Numbered from the stretch's first letter, positions 18,344 through 28,097 are shown. The stretch: DNA of 64,000 nucleotides from Blastopirellula sp. (GCA_002733575.1 NVWB01000001.1:62001-126000), one strand, 5' to 3'. The notes: a model not told the origin generated them from the sequence alone. Program-made: numbers and translations.

Positions 18344-19978
18344 GTGAATCACACCGCGCCAGGTATATCGATTAAAGAACTGCTCCTGGCCGCAAAACCA
18401 AGGTCAGTCCGCCAATTGTTGCCCCAGCCCACCTTAGACCTCATTGAAAGGATGTCTCCGGGTTTACTGGAGACTGACGAAGCCAACCGAGTTGCTATTG
18501 CGACAATTGATCCAACGGAAGCCATACATGACGCGAAGACACGGTCTCAGATCATCAGATTACTTCCATTGTCAAAGGCACGTGAATTCTGCGAGAAACT
18601 TGGTCTTGCGGTCGGCCGTAGCCCCTACGACGCAATTGAAGAGGGTATCCAACGTATTGGTATCGAACCGCTCTGCGATTTTTTCGGGATTGTAGATGAT
18701 CCAAGAGCCCCGAAGCCAATGGCGCCTTCATCACATGAGGCAGCCGTTTCCTACGGGTTGTTTCCCCACCAAAGAGTGGCAGCAGGCAAGGTCGCAACAG
18801 CACTGCGGCAACCACCCCGAAAAGTTATCCTTCACATGCCGACGGGGGCGGGCAAGACGCGCACAGCAATGCATCTCGTAGCGCGACACCTCCGCGAATT
18901 TGGTCCGACAGTAGTTGTATGGCTTGCACAGAACCGGGAATTACTCGACCAAGCTTCCGAGGAATTTGAAAAGGCGTGGCTACCACTCGGAGATCGGTCG
19001 GTTCAACTGATGCGTTTTTGGGGTAATAGGCGCGCGCCACTTGAAGAGTTGAAAGATGGTTTGGTGGTCGCGGGCCTTGCAAAGATGGCGAGCCTGGATG
19101 CTCGAGATGTGGCGACGCTGCTACAACTCGCCGACCGAGCGTCTCTGACGATAATCGATGAAGCACATCAAGCGATAGCACCCACTTACGCGAGTGTTCT
19201 CCGAGCCTTAACTTCAAAACGACCCGAAAATGCACTCCTCGGTTTGACCGCGACACCTGGGCGCAGTTGGTCAGAGATTGAGGAAGACAAACGCCTCTCT
19301 GATTTCTTTGAGGGACAAAAAGTTCTCTTGGAAGTTGAGGGCTATGACGATCCAGTATCATTTCTGATGAAAGAGAAGTACCTCGCACGTCCGGTTTTCC
19401 GGCAGTTGGAAGCGCCGTCAGAGGTGCATTTGGATAAAGCAGATCAAAGTACGATTCACAATGACCCGGATCTTTCGGACGAGTTCCTCGAAAAGCTTGG
19501 GCGTGACACGGCGCGCACGGAAGCAATCCTCGGGGCCATCGTCGATGCGATCACAAGGCATGACCGCATCATTGTATTTGCTCCATCCGTTGAGAACGCC
19601 AAGCTCCTTCAAGCGATGCTAACAATTAATGACATCGAAGCGCTTTTCGTCTCCGGCGAGACTGAAACGACCGAACGAGAACGAAGAATACGCCGATATA
19701 AGTCAAATGCCCGCAATAAAATTGTCATGGTGAACTTTGGCGTACTAACAACCGGATTTGATGCACCACGCACAAGTTGCGCGATTATCGCAAGGCCGAC
19801 GCGGTCTCTCGTACTTTACAGCCAGATGGTTGGAAGAGCGACCCGCGGGCTACGAGCTGGCGGTAACGAAGAAGCAGAGATCATTACTATCACGGATCCG
19901 AGCCTGCCGGGCTTTGGGAGCGTGACTGAAGCATTTTCGAATTGGGAGGACGTTTGGAATGAACCAGTCAGCGAATGA
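18344..19978 (+). CDS. SF2 DEAH-box helicase
   Basis: This 544-residue superfamily 2 helicase shows motif I MPTGAGKTRT, motif II IIDEAH, motif III GLTATPGR, motif V VLTTGFDAPR and motif VI QMVGRATRG, the layout of type I/III restriction and UvrB-like translocases. A domain of about 130 residues precedes the helicase core and is unassigned. I chose the GTG at 18344 because GGAAGGA stands nine bases upstream; a TTG at 18326 is possible but weaker. The end overlaps the MORC-like gene by 20 bases. SF2 helicases next to MORC-like ATPases and nucleases are a known restriction-type pattern. Confidence 0.85.
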   Translation: MNHTAPGISIKELLLAAKPRSVRQLLPQPTLDLIERMSPGLLETDEANRVAIATIDPTEAIHDAKTRSQIIRLLPLSKAREFCEKLGLAVGRSPYDAIEEGIQRIGIEPLCDFFGIVDDPRAPKPMAPSSHEAAVSYGLFPHQRVAAGKVATALRQPPRKVILHMPTGAGKTRTAMHLVARHLREFGPTVVVWLAQNRELLDQASEEFEKAWLPLGDRSVQLMRFWGNRRAPLEELKDGLVVAGLAKMASLDARDVATLLQLADRASLTIIDEAHQAIAPTYASVLRALTSKRPENALLGLTATPGRSWSEIEEDKRLSDFFEGQKVLLEVEGYDDPVSFLMKEKYLARPVFRQLEAPSEVHLDKADQSTIHNDPDLSDEFLEKLGRDTARTEAILGAIVDAITRHDRIIVFAPSVENAKLLQAMLTINDIEALFVSGETETTERERRIRRYKSNARNKIVMVNFGVLTTGFDAPRTSCAIIARPTRSLVLYSQMVGRATRGLRAGGNEEAEIITITDPSLPGFGSVTEAFSNWEDVWNEPVSE

Positions 19979-21794
19979 AAATGAAGGTGAGATTGGCGCA
20001 GAGATCATTCCCCCGGAACTTGCCGTACGCGCCATGCGTGATAGCGGCTATAGGAACACCGACTATGCTCTCGCTGAGTTAATTGATAATTCCGTACAAG
20101 CCAACGCGACGCAAGTTGATGTCATCTGTCTCGAGGTCATGAAGCAGGTTAGTCAGAGAAAAAGTCGGCGTATTGAACAGATCGCGGTCGTCGACAACGG
20201 AGACGGCATGACGCCAGAAACGCTCAGGATCGCGTTACAGTTCGGCAACGGAACACACTTAAAAGACCGAAAGGGGATTGGGCGCTTCGGCATGGGGCTT
20301 CCGAATTCTTCAATATCGCAATGCCGACGAGTAGAAGTCTGGTCTTGGCAGGCTGGACCAAAAAATGCGATGTGGACATATTTGGACGTCGACGAAATCG
20401 AAACTGCCGGCCTGAAAGCCGTACCTCGACCGGTGCCCAAGCCGGTTCCGGAAGAATGGCGGGAACGTTCAGAGCTCTTCGGAACTTCTGGGACACTGGT
20501 TCTATGGTCCAACTTTGACGATCACCGACTTCAATGGCGCGGTGCAAAGGCGACACTCGAGAACACCGAGACTTTAATTGGACGCATGTATCGTAAGTTC
20601 ATTGATGCAGGTGATCTAACAATACGCCTTGCGGCCTATCATGATGGTGAAGCGACATTTGACGCACCAACGCGCGTCAACGATCCGCTATATATCACCC
20701 CACAATCATCCACTCCTCCTCCCTTTGACAAGGAGCCGATGTTTCAGACATGGGGAGAGGGCGATCAGGAGTTTTCGATCGAGATTGATGGTTCGACCCA
20801 TCTCGTTACCGTCCGTATCAGCTGGGCAAAAGAAGACACCGTCACGCGGGGCTCTTCTGCAGATCGAGGATCGACGGCCTATGGCAAACATGCCGCAAGA
20901 AACGTGGGAGTCTCTGTCGTGAGGGAGCGGCGCGAGCTTGAGCTCGATAAGGCATGGACAATTGGATACGACCCTCGGGAAAGATGGTGGGGTATTGAAG
21001 TCGAGTTTCCGTCGGCACTCGATGAAATCTTCGGCGTCACCAACAATAAGCAACACGCCAACACATTCGCCGCTATGGCTCAGTTTGACTGGGAAGAGGA
21101 AGCCGAACCCGGTGAGCAGCGATCGGTGTTCAGGGAACGTACCCTCGCCAGCGGCGATCCTAGAGGGCTGCTGATAGACATAGCGGAGTACATCCAAGAT
21201 CAGCTCGATGAAATCCGGCGCAGGATCAAGGCTCAGACAAAGGGCAAGCGCAGTACCCAAAAAAGGCATGACGACCCTGATGTCGACGATCAGGCAACCG
21301 ACAAGTTTAATGAACGCGCCGAGGGCGGCCACGAGGCTTCTTCAGACGAGGCTGGGTTTTCTGATGATGACCAGTCCAGGCTGCAAGACGATCTAACCGA
21401 AAATGATCACTACTCGGCTGAAGGTGCAAAGAACATCGTCGATGCTATCGTCAGCCGAAAGCGCAAAGTCCAATTTTCAACCGGACATCTCGACGGTCAT
21501 CACTTCTTCTCCACAAAACAATTCGGAGATCTGACGAAGATTACTTTCAATACGAACCACCCGATATATGAACAGCTGCTTGAAGCCTTGGACCCAGACA
21601 CGGAGGACGACACTGATGCAGATCTTCTTGATCGTGTTCATAAGGCTTCTGATACGCTGAAGCTTCTCTTCGCGGCTTGGGCTCGATACGAACTTGAAGA
21701 AACCCAGAAGCACGATGATCTTATGGAAATGCGCCAGGAATGGGGTAAGATGACGAAAGTGTTCCTGCGGGAAAATGCTGAGGACAGTAAGTGA
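19959..21794 (+). CDS. MORC-like GHKL ATPase
   Basis: This 611-residue protein has a clean Bergerat fold at its N terminus: N-box ELIDN (40-44), VVDNGDGM (77-84) and GIGRFGMGLP (106-115). This is the MORC/MutL type seen in prokaryotic paraMORC proteins. A probable S5-like domain follows to about 350, then a charged linker (about 400-470) and a C-terminal helical part. Comparative genomics places such proteins in restriction-like systems with SF2 helicases and endonucleases, as here. The gene overlaps the helicase gene upstream and the phospholipase-D-type gene downstream (GTGA), so the three are coupled. No nuclease motif is visible in this protein itself. Confidence 0.8.
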   Translation: MNQSANENEGEIGAEIIPPELAVRAMRDSGYRNTDYALAELIDNSVQANATQVDVICLEVMKQVSQRKSRRIEQIAVVDNGDGMTPETLRIALQFGNGTHLKDRKGIGRFGMGLPNSSISQCRRVEVWSWQAGPKNAMWTYLDVDEIETAGLKAVPRPVPKPVPEEWRERSELFGTSGTLVLWSNFDDHRLQWRGAKATLENTETLIGRMYRKFIDAGDLTIRLAAYHDGEATFDAPTRVNDPLYITPQSSTPPPFDKEPMFQTWGEGDQEFSIEIDGSTHLVTVRISWAKEDTVTRGSSADRGSTAYGKHAARNVGVSVVRERRELELDKAWTIGYDPRERWWGIEVEFPSALDEIFGVTNNKQHANTFAAMAQFDWEEEAEPGEQRSVFRERTLASGDPRGLLIDIAEYIQDQLDEIRRRIKAQTKGKRSTQKRHDDPDVDDQATDKFNERAEGGHEASSDEAGFSDDDQSRLQDDLTENDHYSAEGAKNIVDAIVSRKRKVQFSTGHLDGHHFFSTKQFGDLTKITFNTNHPIYEQLLEALDPDTEDDTDADLLDRVHKASDTLKLLFAAWARYELEETQKHDDLMEMRQEWGKMTKVFLRENAEDSK

Positions 21795-22702
21795 AAATTG
21801 GCGATAACCTGTTGTCGGTTCTCCGCAGCGCCCAAAAAAGAGTTCGTATCGCAGCGCCTTTCATTAAGGTGCCAGCTCTTGAGCGTGCATTGTCGGTTGT
21901 TCCAGACGACGTTGAAGTGACATGTGTGACGCGCTGGAGGCCAGAGGACATTGCCAGTGGTGTTTGTGACCTTGAGATATTTGATTTGATAAAGAGCCGG
22001 GATCGGTCCGTTCTGCTAATCCACCCTCATCTCCACGCAAAATTCTTCGCGGCTGATACGGCCTGCCTCGTTGGTTCGGCCAATCTATCGTATACGGCAC
22101 TCGGATGGCGGATACCGTCAAACATTGAACTGTTGGTTAAACTCGACACTTTCGATCACGGGCTGGATGATTGGTGGCGAGCGCTGCAAGCCGAGAGTAT
22201 AAACGCAACTGATGAGATACGCTTTGCGATAGAGCGAGAAGCTGCGGAACTTAGAGCCACCAAAAAGCCTATCGCGCGGCCGGAGGCCGACCAACACAAA
22301 GACTATGACGACTCAACTTGGGTGCCTGAGTGCCCGAGATGGACCGGCCTTTGGGAGGTCTATTCTGGTGACGAAGAACAGTTACCGAGCAGTGCACTTG
22401 CCTCCGCCAAATCTGATCTCGCGACCTTAAGCCTGCCCCCAGGTATGAATTTTATGGGATTTGAAAAGGCACTGCGAACGGCGTTTCGCCATACAAGAAT
22501 TTTTGATGAGATTGACAAACTCGCTCAAGAAGGGCTGACCGATCTCGCAGCCAGCTCTTTGTTGATCGAGAAATTTGATATCGAATCGGGGAATGTCCCC
22601 CGTCGATGGCAGCTGATCAAGCGCTGGCTAAGCGAACTCTATCCGGAAGATTTTAGGGTGGAGGCAAACCAGGAAGTTCTTCTCAAAGGGAAGAACTTAT
22701 GA
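21791..22702 (+). CDS. Phospholipase-D-type nuclease with one HKD motif
   Basis: This 303-residue protein has a single HKD motif: His82, Lys84 and Asp89 in HLHAKFFAAD, followed by GSANLS (95-100). A single-motif member must dimerise to build the active site, as in Nuc/BfiI-type nucleases. The start is the GTG at 21791, overlapping the stop of the MORC-like gene. It is the best candidate for the DNA-cutting subunit of the helicase-MORC unit. The last 150 residues are unassigned and may bind partners. DISARM also has a PLD protein, but its DUF1998 and methylase genes are absent. Confidence 0.75.
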   Translation: MKIGDNLLSVLRSAQKRVRIAAPFIKVPALERALSVVPDDVEVTCVTRWRPEDIASGVCDLEIFDLIKSRDRSVLLIHPHLHAKFFAADTACLVGSANLSYTALGWRIPSNIELLVKLDTFDHGLDDWWRALQAESINATDEIRFAIEREAAELRATKKPIARPEADQHKDYDDSTWVPECPRWTGLWEVYSGDEEQLPSSALASAKSDLATLSLPPGMNFMGFEKALRTAFRHTRIFDEIDKLAQEGLTDLAASSLLIEKFDIESGNVPRRWQLIKRWLSELYPEDFRVEANQEVLLKGKNL

Positions 22703-22753
22703 ACTTTGCGCCAGGAGGATCGGAATATCGAGGGGGGGACGGATTTCGACAAA

Positions 22754-23656
22754 CTACAAATGAAGCTCTAGCGCTTTCACTAAATATCTACTGTGTCTTT
22801 CGTAAACACCCTTCTCCAATCCGGTCAACTCAAGGTCAGCTGAGCCCTCTTTTATTATCTTAGGAACTGATTGGATTCGTTGTGTTAGGTCTGCTCTTAG
22901 TCCGTTTGCCCAAGATCTGACCCGCTCTGTTGTATCCGGATCAACTAGATTTCCCAAGTCGCGATACGACTCGTTTAGCCTTGCAGACGGACTCCCAACT
23001 GACTTTCGGCAGGTAGGGCAGGCGAGATATCCGAGAAAAGGGAATTTGTGCTCGCTGAGTAAGAGCCCGGTCAAATAGATCTCAGATGGTAGAAACCACC
23101 CGGAATTTGGTTGCCATTCGGAAGTAACGTAATCCAGTAGCTGCATATTTGAAGCGCTCTTCTTGTAAGTTTCAAAAAAGGCCTCAATGGCTCGTGCAAA
23201 AAAACAGTCATAGTGCCAGTCACTACAGCATTTTGGATAGCCAAGACTGTGTTCTTCACCGACTTCATGACACCGACCGTCTTCATAAGCGCTCGCGATA
23301 GTCTTATTGCAGGTCAGCCAAAAGATCCTTTGCGGAGTTTGAAAACCCGCCATGAACGCGGCCCGTAATGCTTCATCATCCAATTTCAGCCGCCGACTAG
23401 GATGGTATACTGGAATCGTAGCGAACCCCCTGAAGACATCAACGTCACCAAATAGTTCCACTAAATCCAAGTACAGCTTTTCTCGTTCTGGATTATGGGT
23501 CATCGCAAAGAAGGAAGGTTTTTCGGATTCCAACACTTTGAGAATTTGCAACTTTTCACAGAAGGCCGATTGCAAATCGATATGAGCGCTCTGATGCTCA
23601 TCAAACTTCTGAGCTACAAGTTCGTACCATTGTTCATGGGACTTTGAAGTTCTCAT
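22754..23656 (-). CDS. Unknown protein with a YPxCC motif and a CPTC pair
   Basis: I do not recognise this 300-residue protein with confidence. It contains GYPKCCSDWHYDCF around residues 138-151, recalling the GYPxCC motif of DUF483-type proteins, and a second cysteine pair in ACPTCRKS. These could bind a metal. It faces the helicase-MORC-PLD operon and ends 51 bases from it, at the edge of the island. It may be cargo of the island or an unrelated gene; nothing here shows which. Confidence 0.6.
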   Translation of the reverse strand: MRTSKSHEQWYELVAQKFDEHQSAHIDLQSAFCEKLQILKVLESEKPSFFAMTHNPEREKLYLDLVELFGDVDVFRGFATIPVYHPSRRLKLDDEALRAAFMAGFQTPQRIFWLTCNKTIASAYEDGRCHEVGEEHSLGYPKCCSDWHYDCFFARAIEAFFETYKKSASNMQLLDYVTSEWQPNSGWFLPSEIYLTGLLLSEHKFPFLGYLACPTCRKSVGSPSARLNESYRDLGNLVDPDTTERVRSWANGLRADLTQRIQSVPKIIKEGSADLELTGLEKGVYERHSRYLVKALELHL

Positions 23657-23689
23657 AAAATCAATCTCGTCCAGTTATATTTGATAGTC

Positions 23690-24004
23690 TTAACTGTCGA
23701 TCACCGATTGTGGTTTGTCCACTATCAAGTCTGGCACATCGCGCAAGCTGTTCGAATTGAACGTCGCAATAAACACCTCCGTCGTCACAAACGTATGTGG
23801 CGCGCCGGGCCTTGGCGACTGCGGCCCACCTGCGATCAAGTCCTTGTACCGCAGATTTGCTGGCAAAGACCACGACAGGGCAGCCACATCGGCGCGGCGC
23901 AAATAATCCGATACGGTCGCCCGCCCCAATGACAGGCTCAGCGCTATCTGACGACCTGATAATCCATCCGCCCGAAGTCGCAGGGCTTCTAGTATCTTCC
24001 GCAT
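23690..24004 (-). pseudogene. IS21-type istA N-terminal fragment
   Basis: The first 58 codons (24004 down to about 23830) match the start of IS21 transposases: MRKILEALRLRADGLSGRQI, a helix-turn-helix region, then LSWSLPANL. After that the frame loses resemblance, so this is a short remnant. One hairpin mini-element (24007-24044) lies immediately upstream of the start codon. Confidence 0.6.
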
Positions 24005-24006
24005 TC

Positions 24007-24044
24007 GCTGCCCGGCAGTGCATGTTTACATGCATGAGTATCCG
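24007..24044 (-). repeat. Hairpin mini-element, copy 1
   Basis: Read on the plus strand this has shoulder CTGCCCGGCA, stem GTGCATGT, loop TT, stem ACATGCAT (one G-T pair at the base) and a partial GAG shoulder. It resembles the four other copies in the window, but its right shoulder is the least conserved. It lies between the IS110 and IS21 remnants. Confidence 0.45.
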
Positions 24045-24050
24045 TATTGG

Positions 24051-24690
24051 TCAAGCAGGCATTTCAGTCCATTTCCGACCGTCACGCAACAACGCATTTG
24101 CCATAACTACAAGCTTGCGCATGACCGCTGTAATCGCAAGTTTCTTGCATTTCCCTTTGGCAATCAGCTCATGATATTTTGCTTTCATATCCGGGTTGAA
24201 TCGGGTGGCGACCACGGCAGGTAGGTAGATCGCCCTTCGCAGACAGGCGCGCCCACCTTGGATTCGTTCTTTACCCTGCCATTTACCTGATTGGCGTGAG
24301 ATCGGAGCAAGGCCTGCCAGGCTTGCGGCCTGCTTTCCGCTCAAGTTTCCCAGCTCGGGCATTTCGATCAGCATCGCAAAAGCGGTTATCTTTGCAATGC
24401 CAGGAATGCTGATGAGAATGTCGGCCTTTTCGGAGAGCGTTTTGTCAACTGAGATTGTCGTCTCAATAGCTGCATCTATCTGCGCAATGTCGCGCTCAAC
24501 CTGGCGCAGGCGCTGAGTGGCCTGCTTCCTGAGCAACGGGTGTGTTGCGGTTGCCAGCCGAGCCCTGGCAGCTGTTCGATCCTTGATCAAGGCCTGTCGG
24601 GCTGTTGCCATCCCTTTGAGATTGTGAAGCGTTTCGCTTTTGGGCTCGTCGGCTTTCAACTCCAGGAGAGACCCCATCCGAGCCGTGTTG
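24051..24690 (-). pseudogene. IS110-family transposase, C-terminal part
   Basis: About 209 residues match the C-terminal half of IS110/IS116/IS902 transposases: ISIPGIAKITAFAMLIEMPE, LAGLAPISRQSGKW and the final Ser/Gly-rich catalytic region. The N-terminal DEDD domain is missing. Near 24690 the sequence switches to an IS30 transposase on the other strand, so this is a junction between two element remnants. Confidence 0.75.
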
Positions 24691-24691
24691 C

Positions 24692-25483
24692 ACGGTTCAC
24701 CGTAAGCTGATCAGGTATCCTCAGATCATGGCAGCGGTGCGTGACGGTCTTGATGTAGGTTGGTCGCCAGAGCAGATCGCCGGACGCATGCGGTTGGAGC
24801 GCCACCCAAGCCGCGTCAGCCACGAGACGATCTATCGATATGCCTATTCGAAAGACGGCCGTGCTGAGAAGTTCTACCGCCATCTGCCGGAACATCGCCA
24901 CCGTCGTAGACCACTTGGAACGCGCAGGCATCATGGGCGTCGGTTCCTTGATGAACAGGCCATTGCGCATCGACCCGACGTGATCGCCGACCGCAGCCAG
25001 TTCGGCCACTGGGAGTGCGATTTGGTCATGTTCCGCAAGGAGTTTGGCAAAGCCAACATAACGTCACTCGTAGAGCGTGTCAGTCGGTTCGCGGTGGTTC
25101 TCAAGAACCTGGATCGTCAATCAAAACCGGTGATGGATGGCCTGATTGATGGGTTATCTCCCCTGCCCGCACATGCCCGCCGCTCGATCACCTTTGACCG
25201 GGGTACAGAGTTCACCGCATGGCAACATCCGAAGGCGGGTCTTGGCGTTGAACCATGGTTCTGTGATCCTCAGTCACCTTGGCAAAAGGGCACCGTCGAG
25301 AACACCAACAACCGCCTCCGTCGCTACCTGCCGCGAAAGGCTGACCCCACGGCGTTCACAAATCGATATTTGAGGTCGATTTGCGACCGCCTTAACGCTA
25401 CACCGCGCAAGTGTCTGGGCTATCAAACGCCAGCCGAAGTCTTCAGGGTAAAACTGATGGAAGAAGAGACATCACCCAGATAA
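24692..25483 (+). pseudogene. IS30-family transposase, lacking its N terminus
   Basis: The frame is open from about 24692 and reads RKLIRYPQIMAAV then WSPEQIAGRM, HETIYRYAYS, GHWECDLVMF and the DDE core, ending with RLNATPRKCLGYQTPAEVF, as in IS30 transposases. The helix-turn-helix N terminus is missing at the IS110 junction. The first ATG in the frame is at 24728. It is probably inactive. Confidence 0.8.
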
Positions 25484-25684
25484 ACTGGCCCAATAGAAAT
25501 TGCGCTTCACCGTGAGTTCACACAACTACCACGTCACGAAATTCCATCAAATAGTTTCCGGGAGCTACGATCTTTGGCCATGACCACCTAGTTCGAAATC
25601 GCAGGAGTTTAGGCCGCGTAACGGTGTGATTGCCGGGTATTTCTGGCCCGAGCAGTTTAAGTTTACGGTGCCACCGCACCCTTT
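25484..25684. other. Spacer, no gene seen
   Basis: These 200 bases between the IS30 remnant and the TetR gene hold no open frame of note. The IS30 right end should lie here, but I could not pair it with a left end because that is lost. Confidence 0.4.
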
Positions 25685-26422
25685 TTAGCGCGCGTCACTA
25701 TCGCCCATTACATAAAGCGAATTATGCCAGTAATCCGTCAGGACCTCGATAATAAGATCCGGGTCGTCAGCATAAGGGCCCATGGATTTCGACCGGTCGA
25801 GAAATATCTGGCGAAGTGTTTCTTCGGCCAAGGCGATCAATTCCCTGACTTTCAGGTGTACGACCACCGGGTCCTGTGACCGGTATTGATCAGGCAAGCG
25901 CCTGCGTAGATCGTGGATCACCATCTGCGCCCAGTCATGGTTCAGCCGGTCCCGCAGATCAGCGATTTCTGGGCAGTCGCGCATCAGGGCCTCGCGCCCG
26001 GCCAGCAGAAGGGCGTTTTTGGCATAGACCTGGACATAAAATGCGTTGGACCGGCGAATGGCGACTTTGACCGGCAGATGTCTACCGCCGCGGGGTCGGT
26101 TCATCCGCACCATCGCAAAATAATACCGGATCATCGCAGCGGACGCTTCGGTCTTGTCCTTGAAGTGGCTGTAAAACGTACTCCGCGCGATGGCGGCCGA
26201 GGCAACGATATGTTCGACGACAAGCTCGTCATAGCCGATGCGCTCCATTTCCCGCGCCGTGGCAGCCAGAATCGCCGCCCGGGTGCGTTGTTTCTTGCGC
26301 AGTTTGCCTTTTTCCGCTGCGCGGACTGTCAGATCCGACGAAAGATGAAAGGCCGATTCAGACGCTGTATCGGATATTGCCACCGGGTTCACGACATCTT
26401 CCATCTGTTGCCTGTCTGCCAT
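25685..26422 (-). CDS. TetR-family transcriptional regulator
   Basis: This 245-residue protein has the TetR helix-turn-helix at about residues 42-90 (RAAILAATAREMERIGYDEL, then IARSTFYSHFKDKTE). An extra 40 residues precede it. The ligand domain is not assignable. IS66 copy 1 is inserted 100 bases upstream of its start and may have separated it from former neighbours or its promoter. Its target is unknown; the fatty-acid-like genes on the far side of the IS are a possibility. Confidence 0.85.
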   Translation of the reverse strand: MADRQQMEDVVNPVAISDTASESAFHLSSDLTVRAAEKGKLRKKQRTRAAILAATAREMERIGYDELVVEHIVASAAIARSTFYSHFKDKTEASAAMIRYYFAMVRMNRPRGGRHLPVKVAIRRSNAFYVQVYAKNALLLAGREALMRDCPEIADLRDRLNHDWAQMVIHDLRRRLPDQYRSQDPVVVHLKVRELIALAEETLRQIFLDRSKSMGPYADDPDLIIEVLTDYWHNSLYVMGDSDAR

Positions 26423-26513
26423 TCCTGATCCATCAACGCCTTGACCTGTGCGTATCAGGCGGGCCTTGTTCGATAGAACTTTGGCGCTGCGTCATTTATC
26501 TGCTCGGTTCTGG

Positions 26514-26521
26514 CATCTTTC
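26514..26521. repeat. Target-site duplication of IS66 copy 1, left
   Basis: CATCTTTC, repeated exactly at 28956-28963 on the other side of the element. Confidence 0.9.
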
Positions 26522-26534
26522 GTGAGCGTCCTGC

Positions 26535-28097
26535 TCACGCTACCGGGGTGTAATTCCACGGCATCAATTCGTCCAGTTTTGTGGTTTTGTGGTCTGCAAT
26601 GCGGGACAGAACATTCGTCAGCCATGCTTGGGGATCAACCTTGTTCAGCTTGGCGGTTTCGATCAGAGTGAAGGCAATAGCCATGGAATCGCCGCCGCGC
26701 TTTGAGCCAGCAAACATCCAATTCTTGCGGCCTATAGCGACCGGCTTCATAGCGCGCTCGGCAGAATTATTATCCAATTCCAGAAAGCCGTTGTCGAGGT
26801 AGGGTCGTGTTTTGGGCATGCGGTTCAGGGCATATCGAATGGCCTTTGCCAAAGGCGATTTGCCGGATATTTTGGGAGGCTGAGCCTGAAGCCACTCCTC
26901 CAAATCATCGAAAATGGGTTTGGCCATGGCCTGCCGCAGGGCAGCGCGGGCTTCTGGTGATTGGCCCCTAACCTCTTTCTCCACGCCATACAATTGTGCG
27001 ATCCGTTTGATGGTCTCCTCGGCGATGGCGGAACCCTGCGCGGTAAACACGTCGATAAATTTGCGTCTGATATGGGCCATGCAAGCCACTTCCGAGGCCT
27101 TATCCTTTCCGAACACATCATTGAAACCGGCATAGCCATCCGCATGCACCCAGCCCTTGTAGCCTGCCAGGTGGCTGACGGGATGCTCGCCTTTTCGATC
27201 CACTGTGAATTGATACCAAACGCAGGGCGGTGCCCGTCCAGCACAGCCGGACAGATTGTCTGTCTGTGCGCCTGTGGCGCACGGGCCGGACCATGGTCGT
27301 TCGTCTCTGACATAGGCCCAGATGCGGGCTGTCTTGGTCTTTTTGTTTCCCGGGGCTAACATCTTCAGTGGGGTATCATCTGCAAACAGGGATGAGCCAG
27401 CTTTGACCCGTTTTGCAATGGCCTCGGCCAATGGTTCCAGCAGCGCGGTAGATTTGCCCACCCAATCTGCCATTGTCGAGCGATCCAGATCGACGCCCTC
27501 ACGGGCATAGATTTGGCTTTGGCGATAGAGCGGTAGGTGATCGGCATATTTACTGACCAATACATGCGCCAACAAACCTGGCCCAGGTCTGCCCCGCTCT
27601 ATCGGTCGTGACGGCAGTGGGGCTTGCGATATTGCCTCACAGCGACGGCATGTCATGCGGGGCCGAATAATTTGGTTCACGACAAAGCGGCCTGGGATGT
27701 ATTCCAGTTCTTCGGTGACATCTTCGCCCAGTTTTGAAAGATCACCTCCGCATTCGGGGCAATCCTCACTGGCAAACAAAACCTGCTCGATACGATCCAG
27801 ATGATCCGGTAGCGGTTTACGCTTGGGCTTTCCCTTTGGCTCAACAGGTTCAGCAGGCGCGGTTTCCCCAACCTCCTTCGCCGCTTCGGCTATCTCGTCA
27901 TTCTCGACGAACAATTGCAACTGGTCCATGCTCTCGGATGTGGACCCGAAGCGATGCCGGTTCGCCCCGTATAACTGGTGCTGAAGTTGTTCAACCTTCA
28001 GGGTCAATGCCTTCACTTCCGCCGCCAACAACGTACTCACCTGACGCAGTTCAGTGGGGTCTTCGGGTAGATTATCAAGGACGTTCAGCATGGCCAT
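26535..28097 (-). CDS. tnpC: IS66 transposase TnpC
   Basis: This is the large DDE transposase of IS66, about 520 residues, with the coiled N terminus (LEQLQHQLYGANRHRFG-type), a zinc-finger-like segment CPECGG and the C-terminal domain LDNNSAERAMKPVAIGRKNW. Compared with the TnpC at 52146-53648 it has an insertion of about 19 residues before WYQF. The start MAMLNVLDNLPEDP at 28097 matches the start of the other copy. Confidence 0.9.
   Translation of the reverse strand: MAMLNVLDNLPEDPTELRQVSTLLAAEVKALTLKVEQLQHQLYGANRHRFGSTSESMDQLQLFVENDEIAEAAKEVGETAPAEPVEPKGKPKRKPLPDHLDRIEQVLFASEDCPECGGDLSKLGEDVTEELEYIPGRFVVNQIIRPRMTCRRCEAISQAPLPSRPIERGRPGPGLLAHVLVSKYADHLPLYRQSQIYAREGVDLDRSTMADWVGKSTALLEPLAEAIAKRVKAGSSLFADDTPLKMLAPGNKKTKTARIWAYVRDERPWSGPCATGAQTDNLSGCAGRAPPCVWYQFTVDRKGEHPVSHLAGYKGWVHADGYAGFNDVFGKDKASEVACMAHIRRKFIDVFTAQGSAIAEETIKRIAQLYGVEKEVRGQSPEARAALRQAMAKPIFDDLEEWLQAQPPKISGKSPLAKAIRYALNRMPKTRPYLDNGFLELDNNSAERAMKPVAIGRKNWMFAGSKRGGDSMAIAFTLIETAKLNKVDPQAWLTNVLSRIADHKTTKLDELMPWNYTPVA

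Noticed and set aside
1067-22702. Assignment of the island to BREX or DISARM
   Set aside because: There is no PglZ, no methylase and no DUF1998 protein; P-loop, helicase and PLD proteins alone do not make either system.
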